From Acidobacteriota bacterium (lineage in GTDB: Bacteria > Acidobacteriota > Thermoanaerobaculia > Multivoradales > JBCCEF01), in contig JBCCEF010000004.1 in the NCBI GenBank assembly GCA_039030395.1, forward strand, positions 1-64,000: 64,000 nucleotides of DNA, given 5' to 3'. This document shows, piece after piece, positions 24,995 to 33,721 of this stretch; the first letter of the stretch is position 1, and every line of letters starts with the position of its first letter. Under the pieces are notes generated by a model that saw only the letters and a list, made by a program, of their open reading frames with translations, had not been told where the DNA came from and ran no database searches. The position numbers were made by a program, and so were the translations under genes.

Positions 24995-26164
24995 TTACAG
25001 GGGGGCAGCGAGTTTTTTAGTAGACGCCTGAGGCGCTCCGGTTGCGTTTGCACTCGCCTCCAACGGGTGCGCAAGGAGGTGTCGGCCGGACTCTTCGAGG
25101 GCCGTTGCGCCCTTGGGGGTCAGAGCCAAGCCGCCGATACCGCGTTCGATCCAGCCCCGCGCTTCCAGTGCGGCGGCGGTTCTCCGCAGTCGCGCGGCGC
25201 TCCAGCCGAAGCGTGTTTCGAGCGTTTCAAGCGGCACCAGGGCACCCCCCTCTCGCAGGTGGAGCATCAGGAGCTGATCGGCCAGCCGGCGACTGGCCGA
25301 GCGGCGGCCGGCCAACCGCGCCAGCAGGCCGTGGCGCGGCGAGGCGAAGAGGGCGAGGGAGAACAACCCGCCCGCCACCGCCGCCATGGCGCCGGCGATG
25401 GAGGCGTCCCACCAACGGGCGAGCCAGTAGCCGCCGATCGCGGAGATCACCCCCAGCAGCACGGCGAGGGCCAACATCACCCCGAGGCGGTCGGTCATCA
25501 GGTAGGCGGTAGCCGGCGGCACCACCAGCATCGCCACCACCAGGATCGCTCCGACGGATTCGAAGGAACCCACTACCGTCCAGGACACCGCGGTCATCAA
25601 CAAGTAGTGCAGGGCGACGGAAGAGAAGCCGAGGGAAGCGGCGAGTTCCGGATCGAAGGTGGAAAGCTTGAGTTCCTTGAAGAAAGCGCCGATCAAGGCC
25701 AGGTTGGCAAGCAGGATGCCGCCGCCGACCCACAGCGCCTTCGGGCCGATCGAGCGTTCGCCGAAGTACAGCAAATCCCAGGGGGCATAGGCGATCTCGC
25801 CGTAAAGCACGCAGTCGAGGTCGATATCCACCTGCGAGGCGTAGCGGCTGATCAAGATCACCCCAACGGAAAAAAGGGCCGGGAAGACCACACCGATGGA
25901 GGCGTCTTCCTTGAGGCGGCCGCTGCGGTTGAAGAGCTCCACCAGGAAGACCGTCAGCACGCCGAAGGCGCCGGCGCCGAGGATCATCGGCAGGGGAGCG
26001 CGGTCGCCGGTCCACAGGAACGCCAGGGCGATGCCCGGCAGCACCGCGTGGCTGATGGCGTCGCCCATCAGCGCCATCCGGCGGAGCACCAGGAAGGAGC
26101 CGACCAGGGCGCAACTGGCGGCGATCATGCTGCCGACGATCAGAATGACCACGGTGGGGCTCAC
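24995..26164 (-). CDS. Metal ABC transporter permease (ABC-3) with C-terminal winged-helix-like domain
   Basis: 389 residues. The N-terminal 280 residues have about eight membrane helices with the ABC-3 signatures GDAISHAVLPGIALAF and KELKLSTFDPELAASLGF. The C-terminal 90 residues (LLMLHLREGGALVPLETLE, RRTAAALEARGWIERG) look like a winged-helix or DtxR-type helical module, which is not needed for transport. It forms the channel of a Mn/Zn/Fe-type importer with the adjacent permease and ATPase. The GTG start overlaps the stop of the upstream permease (GTGA), indicating coupling. It is the last gene of the four-gene operon. Confidence 0.9.
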   Translation of the reverse strand: MSPTVVILIVGSMIAASCALVGSFLVLRRMALMGDAISHAVLPGIALAFLWTGDRAPLPMILGAGAFGVLTVFLVELFNRSGRLKEDASIGVVFPALFSVGVILISRYASQVDIDLDCVLYGEIAYAPWDLLYFGERSIGPKALWVGGGILLANLALIGAFFKELKLSTFDPELAASLGFSSVALHYLLMTAVSWTVVGSFESVGAILVVAMLVVPPATAYLMTDRLGVMLALAVLLGVISAIGGYWLARWWDASIAGAMAAVAGGLFSLALFASPRHGLLARLAGRRSASRRLADQLLMLHLREGGALVPLETLETRFGWSAARLRRTAAALEARGWIERGIGGLALTPKGATALEESGRHLLAHPLEASANATGAPQASTKKLAAPL

Positions 26165-27498
26165 GAGGCGATCCTCTCGTCTTCGCCGGCTGGCGGCGCC
26201 AGATCCGGAGCCGGCGGAATCGCCCGCCCGTGGGGGTCCACCCGGGGCCAGCCGAGCTTGGCTTCGAGGGCGGCGACGGCCTCGTCCGTCAAGGCGTGTT
26301 CCATGGCCTCCGCCTCGCGGTGGACATGATCCGAGGCGAGTTCCAGCTTGCGGGTCAGGTACAGCTCCCAGAGGCGGTGCTTGCGCACCACCCGTGCCGC
26401 CTCTTCGAGTCCCTCGGCGGTTAGCCGCAAGCGCCGGCCGGAGGTTTCGAGGAGCCCGGCGGTTACGAGCGGGCGGGCGCTCTTGGCGAGCTGCGGAGCG
26501 GACTGGCCGCGTACCCCCATCAGCCGCGGCGCCGGAATGAACTCGTCCCAGCCGCTCCTTCCGGAAGCCCGCGCCGGATGGTCTTCGCCGATGCGGTAGA
26601 TGTCCTTCAGCAGGTTTTCGCGCCGGATACGGCGGCTGAGGCGCCGCTCCCGCAGTATCGCCCAGGCGATGCCGCGCTGCGGGGCAAAGAGCAGCGAGCC
26701 GACCAGCACGACGCTCGACACGATCACGATGGAGGGTCCTGTCGGCAAACGGTCTACGGTGGCGCTGGCCATCGCTCCGAGTACCCCGGCGGTGGCCCCG
26801 AGGACGCCGGCCAGGACAATCATCCGGCCGAGGCTCTCGGTCCACTGGCGGGCGGCGGCGGCGGGGGTGATGAGGGTGGCGACGATCAGCACCACACCGA
26901 CGGTCTGCAGGCCCACCACTACCACCACCACCAGCAGCAGGGTGAGGAGCATTTCGAGGCGGCGGATGGGGAGCCCCAGGCTGGCGCCGAATTCCGGATC
27001 GAAGGAGAGCACCTTGAGTTCTTTGTAGGTCAGGAGCATCACCGCCAACACCGCTCCTCCGAGCCACCCCATACGGGTGACGTCTTCGGCCATCAGGGTG
27101 GCCGCCTGGCCGAAGAGGAAGCGGTCGAGACCGCTCTGGTTTCCTGTCGGTAGCTTCTGGATGTAGGTCAGCAGGACGATGCCGACGCCGAAGAACACCG
27201 ACAGGACGATACCGATGGCGGTGTCCTCCTTGATGCGGCTGTTGCGGATGGTGGCGAGGATAAAAAGTGACCCCAGCAGGCCGGCGAGCAGCGCCCCGAT
27301 GAACAGCGGCAGGGGAGCTTTGACGCCGCTCACCAGGAACCCCAGGCAGACCCCCGGCAGGGCGGCATGGGCCAGCGCGTCCCCCAGCAAGCTCTGGCGC
27401 CGCAGCAGGGCGAAGCTGCCGAGGGCGCCGCCGAGGCCGCCGAGGAGGGCAGCTCCCAGGAGCACGTTGCGGGCGGCGAAGGACAGTTCGAAGGTCAT
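26161..27498 (-). CDS. Metal ABC transporter permease (ABC-3) fused to DtxR-like C-terminal domain
   Basis: 445 residues. Residues 1-285 form an ABC-3 permease (GDALAHAALPGVCLGF, KELKVLSFDPEFGASLG). Residues 300-445 carry a cytosolic extension with a winged-helix-like part (LVTAGLLETSGRRLRLTAEGLEEA) and the DtxR dimerisation/metal-binding signature (RKHRLWELYLTRKL, HREAEAMEHALTDE, GWPRVDPHGRAIP). The latter closely parallels the corresponding region of the divergently encoded DtxR-type regulator (RRHRLVELFLVRIL, HAEAEDLEHVVSD, HPSVDPHGDPIP). The fused domain may sense cytosolic metal to gate transport (inference). Permease-DtxR fusions are known in some TroC-type proteins. It lies 20 bp after the ATPase gene. 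Confidence 0.92.
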   Translation of the reverse strand: MTFELSFAARNVLLGAALLGGLGGALGSFALLRRQSLLGDALAHAALPGVCLGFLVSGVKAPLPLFIGALLAGLLGSLFILATIRNSRIKEDTAIGIVLSVFFGVGIVLLTYIQKLPTGNQSGLDRFLFGQAATLMAEDVTRMGWLGGAVLAVMLLTYKELKVLSFDPEFGASLGLPIRRLEMLLTLLLVVVVVVGLQTVGVVLIVATLITPAAAARQWTESLGRMIVLAGVLGATAGVLGAMASATVDRLPTGPSIVIVSSVVLVGSLLFAPQRGIAWAILRERRLSRRIRRENLLKDIYRIGEDHPARASGRSGWDEFIPAPRLMGVRGQSAPQLAKSARPLVTAGLLETSGRRLRLTAEGLEEAARVVRKHRLWELYLTRKLELASDHVHREAEAMEHALTDEAVAALEAKLGWPRVDPHGRAIPPAPDLAPPAGEDERIAS

Positions 27499-27518
27499 CT
27501 CGGTTCAGGGAGCCACCG

Positions 27519-28343
27519 TCAGGGAGTGGATTCGGAGCCGGATGCGATGGAGGTTTCGACCGGCCGGCGTCCGAGGAGCGCTTCCGCCGCCTGGGTGAGC
27601 AGGGTGAGTTTGCCGCCGTAGGTGCGCTGGAGGTTTTCCGGCGTGAAGGTCGTCTCCACCGGTCCGGCGGCCACCAGCCGCATGTTCAACAGCACCACGT
27701 GGTCGAAGTATTCGGCGACGGTCTGCAGGTCGTGGTGCACGGCGATCACCGTTCGGCCGCGGTCGCGCAGTTCTTTGAGGAGTTCGAGGATCGCCCGCTC
27801 GGTGGTGGCGTCGACTCCGGCGAAGGGCTCGTCCATCAAATACAAACGAGCGTCCTGAGCGAGGGCACGGGCGAGGAACACGCGCTGCTGCTGGCCGCCG
27901 GAGAGCTGGCTGATCTGGCGGCCGGCGTAGTCCTCCATGCCGACCTTGGCGAGGCAATCGAGGGCCACTTGGCGCTGTGCCGGGCCGGGCCGGCGGAACC
28001 AGCCGAGCTGACCGTAGAGGCCCATGGTCACCACGTCGAGGGCGCTGGTGGGGAAGTCCCAGTCGACGCTCTCGCGCTGCGGCACATAGCCCACCCAGGA
28101 ACGTCGCTGCTTGTACGGCGCCTGAAACACCTTGACCCAGCCGGTGATCGGTTTGACCAGCCCCAGCACCGCCTTCAAGAGGGTCGATTTGCCGGCGCCG
28201 TTGGGGCCGACAATGGCGATGAGCTGGCCGGCGGGCAGCTCGAGGTCGATGTCCCACAGCACCGGTTGGGTGCGGTAGGCGACGGTGAGGTCGTGGACCT
28301 CCAGGGCGGTGCCGTCGCTCGGGTGGTCCGGTTGTTCGCTCAT
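27519..28343 (-). CDS. Metal ABC transporter ATP-binding protein
   Basis: 274 residues with a complete ABC ATPase set: Walker [12 protein letters not shown]-loop [13 protein letters not shown], signature LSGGQQQR, Walker [10 protein letters not shown] and H-loop AVHHD. The VDWDFP segment after the Q-loop is typical of Mn/Zn/Fe (ZnuC/MntB/TroB) importers. It powers uptake with the two permeases. The ATG overlaps the stop codon of the binding-protein gene (ATGA). Confidence 0.95.
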   Translation of the reverse strand: MSEQPDHPSDGTALEVHDLTVAYRTQPVLWDIDLELPAGQLIAIVGPNGAGKSTLLKAVLGLVKPITGWVKVFQAPYKQRRSWVGYVPQRESVDWDFPTSALDVVTMGLYGQLGWFRRPGPAQRQVALDCLAKVGMEDYAGRQISQLSGGQQQRVFLARALAQDARLYLMDEPFAGVDATTERAILELLKELRDRGRTVIAVHHDLQTVAEYFDHVVLLNMRLVAAGPVETTFTPENLQRTYGGKLTLLTQAAEALLGRRPVETSIASGSESTP

Positions 28344-29341
28344 TCCGTCGTTTCCTCCTGCGCCGCTGCCGCGCCCAGAGCCTTTACCAGGGTGTGGACA
28401 TTGTGGCGCACCATGCCCGGATAGGTGCCCTCCGGGGTACCGGCCGGTCCCATCGAATCGGAAAAGAGGGCACCGCCGATTTCGACCGCGTGACCCTTCT
28501 GCTGAACCGCCGCCTGCACCGCTTCGATGGAGCGTCGGGGCACGCTCGATTCGACGAAGATCGCCGGCACCCGCCGCTCGACCACCAGATCGACCACCCG
28601 TTCGACATCCTTGAGCCCTGCCTCGGACAGGGTGGAAATGCCCTGCAGGCCCACCACCTCCACGCCGTAGCGGGCGCCAAAGTAGCCGAAGGCGTCGTGC
28701 GCGGTGACCAGGATGCGCCGCTCCGGCGGCAGCCTTTCGATCTCCGCGCGCACCCAGGCGTCGAGGGCGATCAGTTCCTCTTGATAGGCCGCCGCTCGCT
28801 GTTCGTAGACCTCGCGTTGGTCCGGCCGCAGCTCGATCAGCGCTCGGGTCACCGGCTCGACGGTGCCGCGCCACATCTCCACATCGAACCAGACGTGCGG
28901 GTCGTACTGGGTCGCCAGGTCCGCTGGGGCGCGCAGCGTGTCGCGTGAGATTTCGTCGGTGACCGCCGACACCGGCCGCAGCCGGGCGATTTTCTCCAGC
29001 ACCTCGCCCATCTTTCCTTCGAGGTGCAGGCCGTTGTAGAGGATGAGGTCTGCTTCGCCCAGGCGTCGCACGTCGCTCTCGCTGGCCTTGAATAGGTGGG
29101 GATCCGTCCCCGGCGGCATCAGCGCCTCGACGTCCGCATCGTCGCCGGCGATGCGCTGCGCCGTGTCGGCGATCATGCCGGTGGTGGTCACCACTCGAAG
29201 AAGCTCGTCGGAGGACCCGTCGGAAGCCGGTTGGCAGCCGGTAGCCAGCAGGCCGGCCAGCAGAGCGAAGGCACAAATTCGTTGAACGGAGAGCCCCCGA
29301 TGGAACGGTCGGACACTGGACCAGAGGTGATTTTTTGGCAT
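28340..29341 (-). CDS. Metal-binding lipoprotein of ABC importer (cluster A-I/TroA-like)
   Basis: 333 residues. A signal sequence with lipobox LLATGC gives a lipid-anchored periplasmic protein. Metal ligands of the TroA/MntA/ZnuA type are visible: His in [12 protein letters not shown], His in [13 protein letters not shown], His in [15 protein letters not shown] and an acidic ligand in FVESSVP or FSDSMGP. The acidic fourth ligand and the short, non-histidine-rich loop favour Mn/Fe-type rather than ZnuA-type specificity, but this is a guess. It is first in the operon and divergent from the DtxR-type gene across 112 bp, where metal-dependent repression is expected. Confidence 0.93.
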   Translation of the reverse strand: MPKNHLWSSVRPFHRGLSVQRICAFALLAGLLATGCQPASDGSSDELLRVVTTTGMIADTAQRIAGDDADVEALMPPGTDPHLFKASESDVRRLGEADLILYNGLHLEGKMGEVLEKIARLRPVSAVTDEISRDTLRAPADLATQYDPHVWFDVEMWRGTVEPVTRALIELRPDQREVYEQRAAAYQEELIALDAWVRAEIERLPPERRILVTAHDAFGYFGARYGVEVVGLQGISTLSEAGLKDVERVVDLVVERRVPAIFVESSVPRRSIEAVQAAVQQKGHAVEIGGALFSDSMGPAGTPEGTYPGMVRHNVHTLVKALGAAAAQEETTE

Positions 29342-29418
29342 ATCAAAATCATGATCGAGGCAAATAGAAATGTCAAGCCCTGCAGGGCCCGGCGCGCCGG
29401 CGATAGAGAGCGACTGCC
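29342..29418. promoter_or_regulatory. Likely DtxR/MntR control region
   Basis: This AT-rich segment lies between the divergent importer operon and the regulator gene. An imperfect inverted repeat (ATCA-AAATCA-TGAT, about 29342-29355) sits immediately upstream of the binding-protein start and would be a natural operator. No match to a specific consensus can be claimed. Confidence 0.35.
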
Positions 29419-29447
29419 TTGGGCTCGGACGAGCCTTCGAGTAGGCT
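29419..29447 (+). promoter_or_regulatory. Promoter for DtxR-type gene, leaderless
   Basis: TTGGGC (29419-29424), an exact 17-nt spacer and TAGGCT (29442-29447), followed by 6 nt and the ATG at 29454. Transcription is expected to begin at or next to the A of that ATG. Confidence 0.6.
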
Positions 29448-29453
29448 TGGGTG

Positions 29454-30140
29454 ATGGCTACGAGTACCGTTGAAGACTATCTAAAGTGCATCTTTCTCGA
29501 GCAGCAGAAGCTGCCTGCGGAGCGGGTGACCACTGGCCGCATCGCCTCCGCCCTGCGAGTGGCGCCGGGCACCGCCACGGCGATGGTCAAGACCCTCGAC
29601 CAGAGCGGCCTGGTTTCCTATGAGCCCTATAGCGGAGTACGGCTGACAGACTCTGGCCGTCAGCTCGCCGCCCACGTCCTGCGCCGCCATCGGTTGGTCG
29701 AGCTCTTTCTGGTTCGCATCCTCGGCCTCGACTGGTCCGAGGTCCACGCCGAGGCGGAGGATCTGGAGCATGTGGTCTCTGACCGGGTGCTGGAACGAAT
29801 GGACGAGATGCTCGGCCATCCTTCCGTCGATCCCCACGGCGATCCGATTCCCGACGCCCGCGGGGTGCTGGAAGAACCGGAGCGGATCAGCCTGGTCGCC
29901 TGCCCGACGGGTCGTCCGCTGCGGGTGGTGCGGGTGGACGATCAGAGCGCCGAGTTCCTGCGCCTGGTCGAACGCCGCGGCCTGATGCCCGGCAGCCGCC
30001 TGCGGGTCGAGAGCCGCGACGCGGCGGCCGATACGGTCGAGCTGGTGCGTGTGGAATCGGCGGACGATGAGGTGGTGGTGAACCTCGGTTGGCGCGCCGC
30101 CTCGAAGATCTTCGTCGCTCCGGCGAGCGCCGCCGACTGA
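29454..30140 (+). CDS. DtxR/MntR-family metal-dependent repressor
   Basis: 228 residues. An N-terminal winged helix (VEDYLKCIFLEQQKL, RVAPGTATAMVKTLDQSGLV) is followed by the dimerisation and metal-binding domain (RRHRLVELFLVRIL, HAEAEDLEHVVSDRVLERMDEML, HPSVDPHGDPIP) and a C-terminal FeoA/SH3-like domain (about 150-225). It is predicted to repress the divergent importer operon when Mn(II) or Fe(II) is bound. A GTG one codon upstream is possible, but the promoter spacing favours the ATG. Confidence 0.93.
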   Translation: MATSTVEDYLKCIFLEQQKLPAERVTTGRIASALRVAPGTATAMVKTLDQSGLVSYEPYSGVRLTDSGRQLAAHVLRRHRLVELFLVRILGLDWSEVHAEAEDLEHVVSDRVLERMDEMLGHPSVDPHGDPIPDARGVLEEPERISLVACPTGRPLRVVRVDDQSAEFLRLVERRGLMPGSRLRVESRDAAADTVELVRVESADDEVVVNLGWRAASKIFVAPASAAD

Positions 30141-30178
30141 GGGTCAGGGAAGAGCGCACCGCCGCGGAGGCGGTCCAT

Positions 30179-30189
30179 CCTGCTAGGCT
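30179..30189 (+). promoter_or_regulatory. Extended -10 (TGCTAGGCT) before tryptophan dioxygenase gene
   Basis: CCTGCTAGGCT gives an extended -10 (TGC before TAGGCT). No clear -35 is seen. The predicted start near 30196 leaves a leader of about 45 nt. The same 9-mer TGCTAGGCT lies upstream of the Band7/phosphodiesterase gene. Confidence 0.45.
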
Positions 30190-30239
30190 TCGCTTTGGAC
30201 TGAGAGAACCTACCCTCCCCGAACCCGGAGTGCAGATCA

Positions 30240-31022
30240 GTGGCTTTGACCTACGGCGACTACCTTCGAATCGACGAGCTTCTCGAACTCCAGACCCCCC
30301 TCTCCGACGGGCCGGAGCATGATGAGACCTTGTTCATCATCATTCATCAGGTCTACGAGCTGTGGTTCAAGCAGGTGTTGCACGAACTCGGTCTGCTGCG
30401 GGCCTGCCTACCGGAAGGCGATCTCGCCACCGCCATGGCGGCCTTCAAACGGGTGTTGACCATCTTGAAGACCCTGGTCGGCCAGGTGGACATTCTGGAG
30501 ACCATGACGCCGGTTTCGTTCCTCTCCTTCCGTTCCCGCATCGAATCGGCCAGCGGCTTTCAGTCCTGGCAGTTCCGAGAGGTCGAGGTGGTGCTCGGTC
30601 TGCGAGGACCGGGAATGGCGAAGCGACAGCCGGCCGACAGCCCCGGCCGTCGTCGCATCGAACAGCGGCTCAGAGAACCCAGCCTGTACGATGCCTTCCT
30701 CCGCTTTCTGAACAACAAGGAGCAACCGATTCCGACTGAGCTGCTGGAGCGCGACTTGGCTGCGCCTCACCAGCCGTCGCTGGAACTGCAAGACGTGTTG
30801 ATCCAGATTTACCGCGAGCATCCGTTGCTGCGGGAGGTCTGTGAGCGCATGGTGGACCTCGACGAGGGCATCCAGGAGTGGCGCTACCGCCACGTCAAGA
30901 TGGTCGAACGGACCATCGGAACGAAGGTGGGAACGGGCGGCTCGTCCGGTGCCGAGTACCTCAAGAGAACCCTGTTCCAGCCGCTCTATCCGGACCTGTG
31001 GGCCATCCGCACGCGACTTTAG
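30240..31022 (+). CDS. kynA: Tryptophan 2,3-dioxygenase
   Basis: 260 residues matching heme-dependent bacterial TDO. Conserved stretches are LTYGDYLRIDELLELQ, FIIIHQVYELWFKQVLHEL, FLSFRSRIESASGFQSWQFREVE and the C-terminal WRYRHVKMVERTIGTKVGTGGSSGAEYLK, which contains the proximal heme-binding histidine region. It converts L-tryptophan to N-formylkynurenine in the cytoplasm. The start is GTG. The next gene begins 7 bp downstream and encodes a histone-deacetylase-fold hydrolase rather than a standard kynB or kynU product. Confidence 0.95.
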   Translation: MALTYGDYLRIDELLELQTPLSDGPEHDETLFIIIHQVYELWFKQVLHELGLLRACLPEGDLATAMAAFKRVLTILKTLVGQVDILETMTPVSFLSFRSRIESASGFQSWQFREVEVVLGLRGPGMAKRQPADSPGRRRIEQRLREPSLYDAFLRFLNNKEQPIPTELLERDLAAPHQPSLELQDVLIQIYREHPLLREVCERMVDLDEGIQEWRYRHVKMVERTIGTKVGTGGSSGAEYLKRTLFQPLYPDLWAIRTRL

Positions 31023-31029
31023 CCAGCCC

Positions 31030-31929
31030 GTGCAAGCGTTCTTCTGCGACTCCTTCGAGCTGCCGCTGCCGGCAGGTCACCGCTTCCCGATGGCCAAGTA
31101 CCGGCGCCTGCGGGAAACCGTGGCGGCGGGCCGGCATCGGACGGGAGTTTCGCTGCGGGTGCCGGCGGCGGCGTCCGACGAGGATCTGCTGCGGGTACAC
31201 CATCGGGGATACCTCGACCGCGTAGTCCGGGGTACTCTGAAGCGGCCGGAGGTGCGCCGGATCGGTTTTCCCTGGTCGCCGCAGATGGTCGAGCGGTCGC
31301 GGCGCTCCGTCGGCGGCACCCTCGCGGCGTGCCGGGCGGCCCTGGGCGATGGGGTCGGGGTCAACCTGGCCGGCGGCACCCATCACGCTTTTGCGGACCA
31401 CGGCGAGGGGTACTGCGTGTTCAACGACATCGCCGTCGCCGCCCGGGCCCTGCTGGCGGACGATGCCGTGCGGCGCGTTCTGGTGGTGGATCTGGACGTC
31501 CATCAGGGCAACGGCACGGCCCACATCTTCCGGGACGATTCGCGGGTCTTCACCCTTTCCATGCACGGCCGGCGCAACTTTCCGGCCCGCAAACAGCGCA
31601 GTGACCTCGACCTGGCGCTAGAGGACGGTACCGGGAACGAGGAGTATCTCGCCCTCCTCGACGCTGCTCTCGAGCGCGCCCTGGCGGTCAGCGGGGCGGA
31701 TCTGGTGATCTACGTGGCCGGTGCCGATCCCTATGCCGGCGACCGGCTCGGCCGCCTCGCCCTGACCTTCGAGGGGCTGGAGGAGCGGGATCGGCGGGTT
31801 TTCGCCCGCTGTCGCCGGGAGGGGACGCCGGTGGCGGTGGTGATGGGGGGCGGCTACGCTCGGGAAATCGACGAAATCGTCCGTATCCATGCCGCGACGG
31901 TGCACTGTGCGGTGGCATCGGCACGCTGA
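31030..31929 (+). CDS. Histone deacetylase-superfamily zinc hydrolase
   Basis: 299 residues of the class IV/acetylpolyamine amidohydrolase-like fold. The charge-relay pair is in LAGGTHHAFADHGEGY (His118, His119). The zinc ligands are in VDLDVHQGNGTA (Asp156, His158) and the Asp of GADPYAGDRLG, and the GGGYAREI motif is near the C-terminus. The start is a GTG 7 bp after the TDO stop codon. The close pairing suggests co-translation and raises the possibility of an amide or formamide substrate in tryptophan catabolism, but protein or polyamine deacetylation is the known chemistry of the superfamily. It is not a known KynB family member. Confidence 0.9.
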   Translation: MQAFFCDSFELPLPAGHRFPMAKYRRLRETVAAGRHRTGVSLRVPAAASDEDLLRVHHRGYLDRVVRGTLKRPEVRRIGFPWSPQMVERSRRSVGGTLAACRAALGDGVGVNLAGGTHHAFADHGEGYCVFNDIAVAARALLADDAVRRVLVVDLDVHQGNGTAHIFRDDSRVFTLSMHGRRNFPARKQRSDLDLALEDGTGNEEYLALLDAALERALAVSGADLVIYVAGADPYAGDRLGRLALTFEGLEERDRRVFARCRREGTPVAVVMGGGYAREIDEIVRIHAATVHCAVASAR

Positions 31930-32105
31930 TTGCTGCATTCCTAGGGGGTGGAGACTCAGCCCGGCGGTGCAGAATAACCGACAGGATAGAATGTCTCCCA
32001 TCCAGAATTGATCAGGGCGGCGTTGGTGTAAAGCCCTCCCAGCGGTTCTGAGTAATGACTGTGTTGAACGATCCGAAGTTCTGAACGATAGAAAGGTGGT
32101 ACCCC

Positions 32106-33371
32106 ATGACCCGAGCGTTGCGTAACGCTGTTCTGACCCTCACAGCACTCCTGCTGCTGACCGGAGTGCTCTTCGGCCAGGCCCAGGGGCGCGTGCAGGG
32201 AACCGTCGTCGACGAGAACGGAGACCCGATCCAGGGGGTCAAGGTCACGATCACGGCGGAGAACTTCGCCTTCGAAGAGGTGAAGACAACGGACAAGAAG
32301 GGGCGCTTCGCGATCCTCTTCGTCGATGCGACGCGGGTCTACGACTTCGTCTTCGAAAAGGAAGGCTACGTCAACGTCAAGCAACCCCTGAAGCCGATCA
32401 TCGGCGACAACATGCGGCAGGAGTTCGTGGTGCCCACCGTCGGCGCCGAGGGCGCCAAGCAGGGTACCGGTACGGACAGCGGCCCGTCCACCAATCCCGC
32501 CATCAACACGTTCAATGATGGCGTGACGGCCTTCCAGGAGGGCGATCTGGAAACCGCCAAGGCCAAGTTCCTGAAGGCGGCGGAGCAGGATCGCAAGCTG
32601 GTGGAGCCGTACTCCGCCCTCGCCGGCATCTACATCGACGAAGGCAACAACGATCAGGCCCTCGCCATGGCCAGCAAGGTGCTGGAGCTGGAGCCGGGAA
32701 ACTCCCGCGCCCTGCGGGTGCAGTACGACGTTTACCGGGAACAGGGTAATGACGCCGAGGCGGATGCGGTGCTCGAGCAGCTCAAGGAAGCCGACGGCGG
32801 CACCGACACCGCGGTGCGGATTTTCAACGAGGGCGCCGAAGCGGCTCGCCTGGGCGATCTCGACGCCGCCCGGGCGCGCTTTGAGGAGGCGGTGGAACTG
32901 GATCCGGAACTGGCCGCCGGCCATAACGCCCTCGCCCGGGTCTACTTCCTGCAGGAAGAGTTCGAGAAGTCGATCGCGGCGGCAGACCTGGCGATGGAAA
33001 TCGATCCCGGCATGACCGCCGACGTCTTGAAATTCAAGTACGAGTCGTACCGCGGCTTGGGGCAGGACCAGGCGGCCCTCGAAGTCTTCCAGCAGATGTC
33101 CGCGGAGGATCCTGAAGGAACCGCCCGGGCGCTCTTCGACCAGGGCGAAGCGATGTACGACGGCGGCAACATCGCCGGCGCCGCGGCCGCCTTCGAGCAG
33201 GTCCTGGCGGCGGATCCGACCTACCTGCGCGCCCATTACTACCTCGGTCTCTGCTATGTGAACAGCGGTGAGAGCGCCAAGGCCAAGGAGCACCTGCAGA
33301 AGTTTATCGACGAGGTGCCGGACGATCCCGAAGTGGGCACGGCGAAGGAAATGCTGAGCTACCTCGGCTAG
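32106..33371 (+). CDS. Secreted TPR protein with carboxypeptidase-regulatory-like domain
   Basis: 421 residues. A signal peptide (about residues 1-27, ending LFGQAQG) is followed by a CarboxypepD_reg-like beta-sandwich (about 28-110: GTVVDENGDPIQGVKVTI, TTDKKGRFAILFVD), a flexible linker (TGTDSGPSTNP) and six or so TPR units (about 130-421). The protein is likely periplasmic or surface-exposed and mediates protein contacts. It precedes the TonB-dependent receptor that starts with the same regulatory-like domain, though a strong terminator separates them. AAAGG-TGG lies before the ATG. The 176 bp upstream shows no convincing promoter. Confidence 0.83.
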   Translation: MTRALRNAVLTLTALLLLTGVLFGQAQGRVQGTVVDENGDPIQGVKVTITAENFAFEEVKTTDKKGRFAILFVDATRVYDFVFEKEGYVNVKQPLKPIIGDNMRQEFVVPTVGAEGAKQGTGTDSGPSTNPAINTFNDGVTAFQEGDLETAKAKFLKAAEQDRKLVEPYSALAGIYIDEGNNDQALAMASKVLELEPGNSRALRVQYDVYREQGNDAEADAVLEQLKEADGGTDTAVRIFNEGAEAARLGDLDAARARFEEAVELDPELAAGHNALARVYFLQEEFEKSIAAADLAMEIDPGMTADVLKFKYESYRGLGQDQAALEVFQQMSAEDPEGTARALFDQGEAMYDGGNIAGAAAAFEQVLAADPTYLRAHYYLGLCYVNSGESAKAKEHLQKFIDEVPDDPEVGTAKEMLSYLG

Positions 33372-33429
33372 CGAGGCTGCTACAGGCGATTCATTTCATT
33401 GAATCGAATCTTCGGCCCTTTGGATATCG

Positions 33430-33461
33430 ACCCTCGGCGGCTTCCGGCCGTCGAGGGTTTT
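33430..33461 (+). terminator. Rho-independent terminator after TPR gene
   Basis: A 12-bp stem ACCCTCGGCGGC/GCCGTCGAGGGT with one G-T wobble and a TTCCG loop is followed by TTTT. Confidence 0.88.
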
Positions 33462-33721
33462 GTCGTGCTAAGTGCTTTGTTTCCAGGTGTATGTTTGTCC
33501 GCCATTTGACCGCCGGAGGATGGCATGGTGTATGCTCTAGTTTCTAGCGAGAACGCAGAGCGCGCCTCGGAAACGAGACGTCCATTGATGAGTACGGCCT
33601 GACGAGCGAACAAGTCGTCCGGCATCCACGTCCGAGGGTGCGCAACCTAGACAACCGAAGATCCGGCGGAGCGTGTCCGACGGACTTCGCCCATTGGGAC
33701 ATTTTTAGGAGGTTCCAAAGC
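33462..33721 (+). promoter_or_regulatory. Leader region of the TonB-dependent receptor gene
   Basis: TTGACC near 33507 with TATGCT 19 nt downstream (or TGTATG at 17 nt) forms a possible promoter, implying a leader of about 180 nt. The leader contains small hairpins (CTCG-GAAA-CGAG near 33567-33578; GTCC-GAC-GGAC near 33676) and an ATG-AGT-ACG-GCC-TGA mini-frame. AGGAGG lies 9 nt before the receptor ATG. It matches no riboswitch class that I recognise. Confidence 0.4.

Noticed and set aside
31956-33293. Long open frame antisense to the secreted TPR gene
   Set aside because: It has no domain similarity and is a by-product of GC-rich codon bias; the plus-strand gene has a signal peptide, TPRs and a ribosome-binding site.
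33575-33625. TTGATGAG...CGAA pattern reminiscent of a hammerhead ribozyme in the receptor leader
   Set aside because: The essential CUGAUGA and GAAA core nucleotides are altered and stems I-III cannot be drawn.
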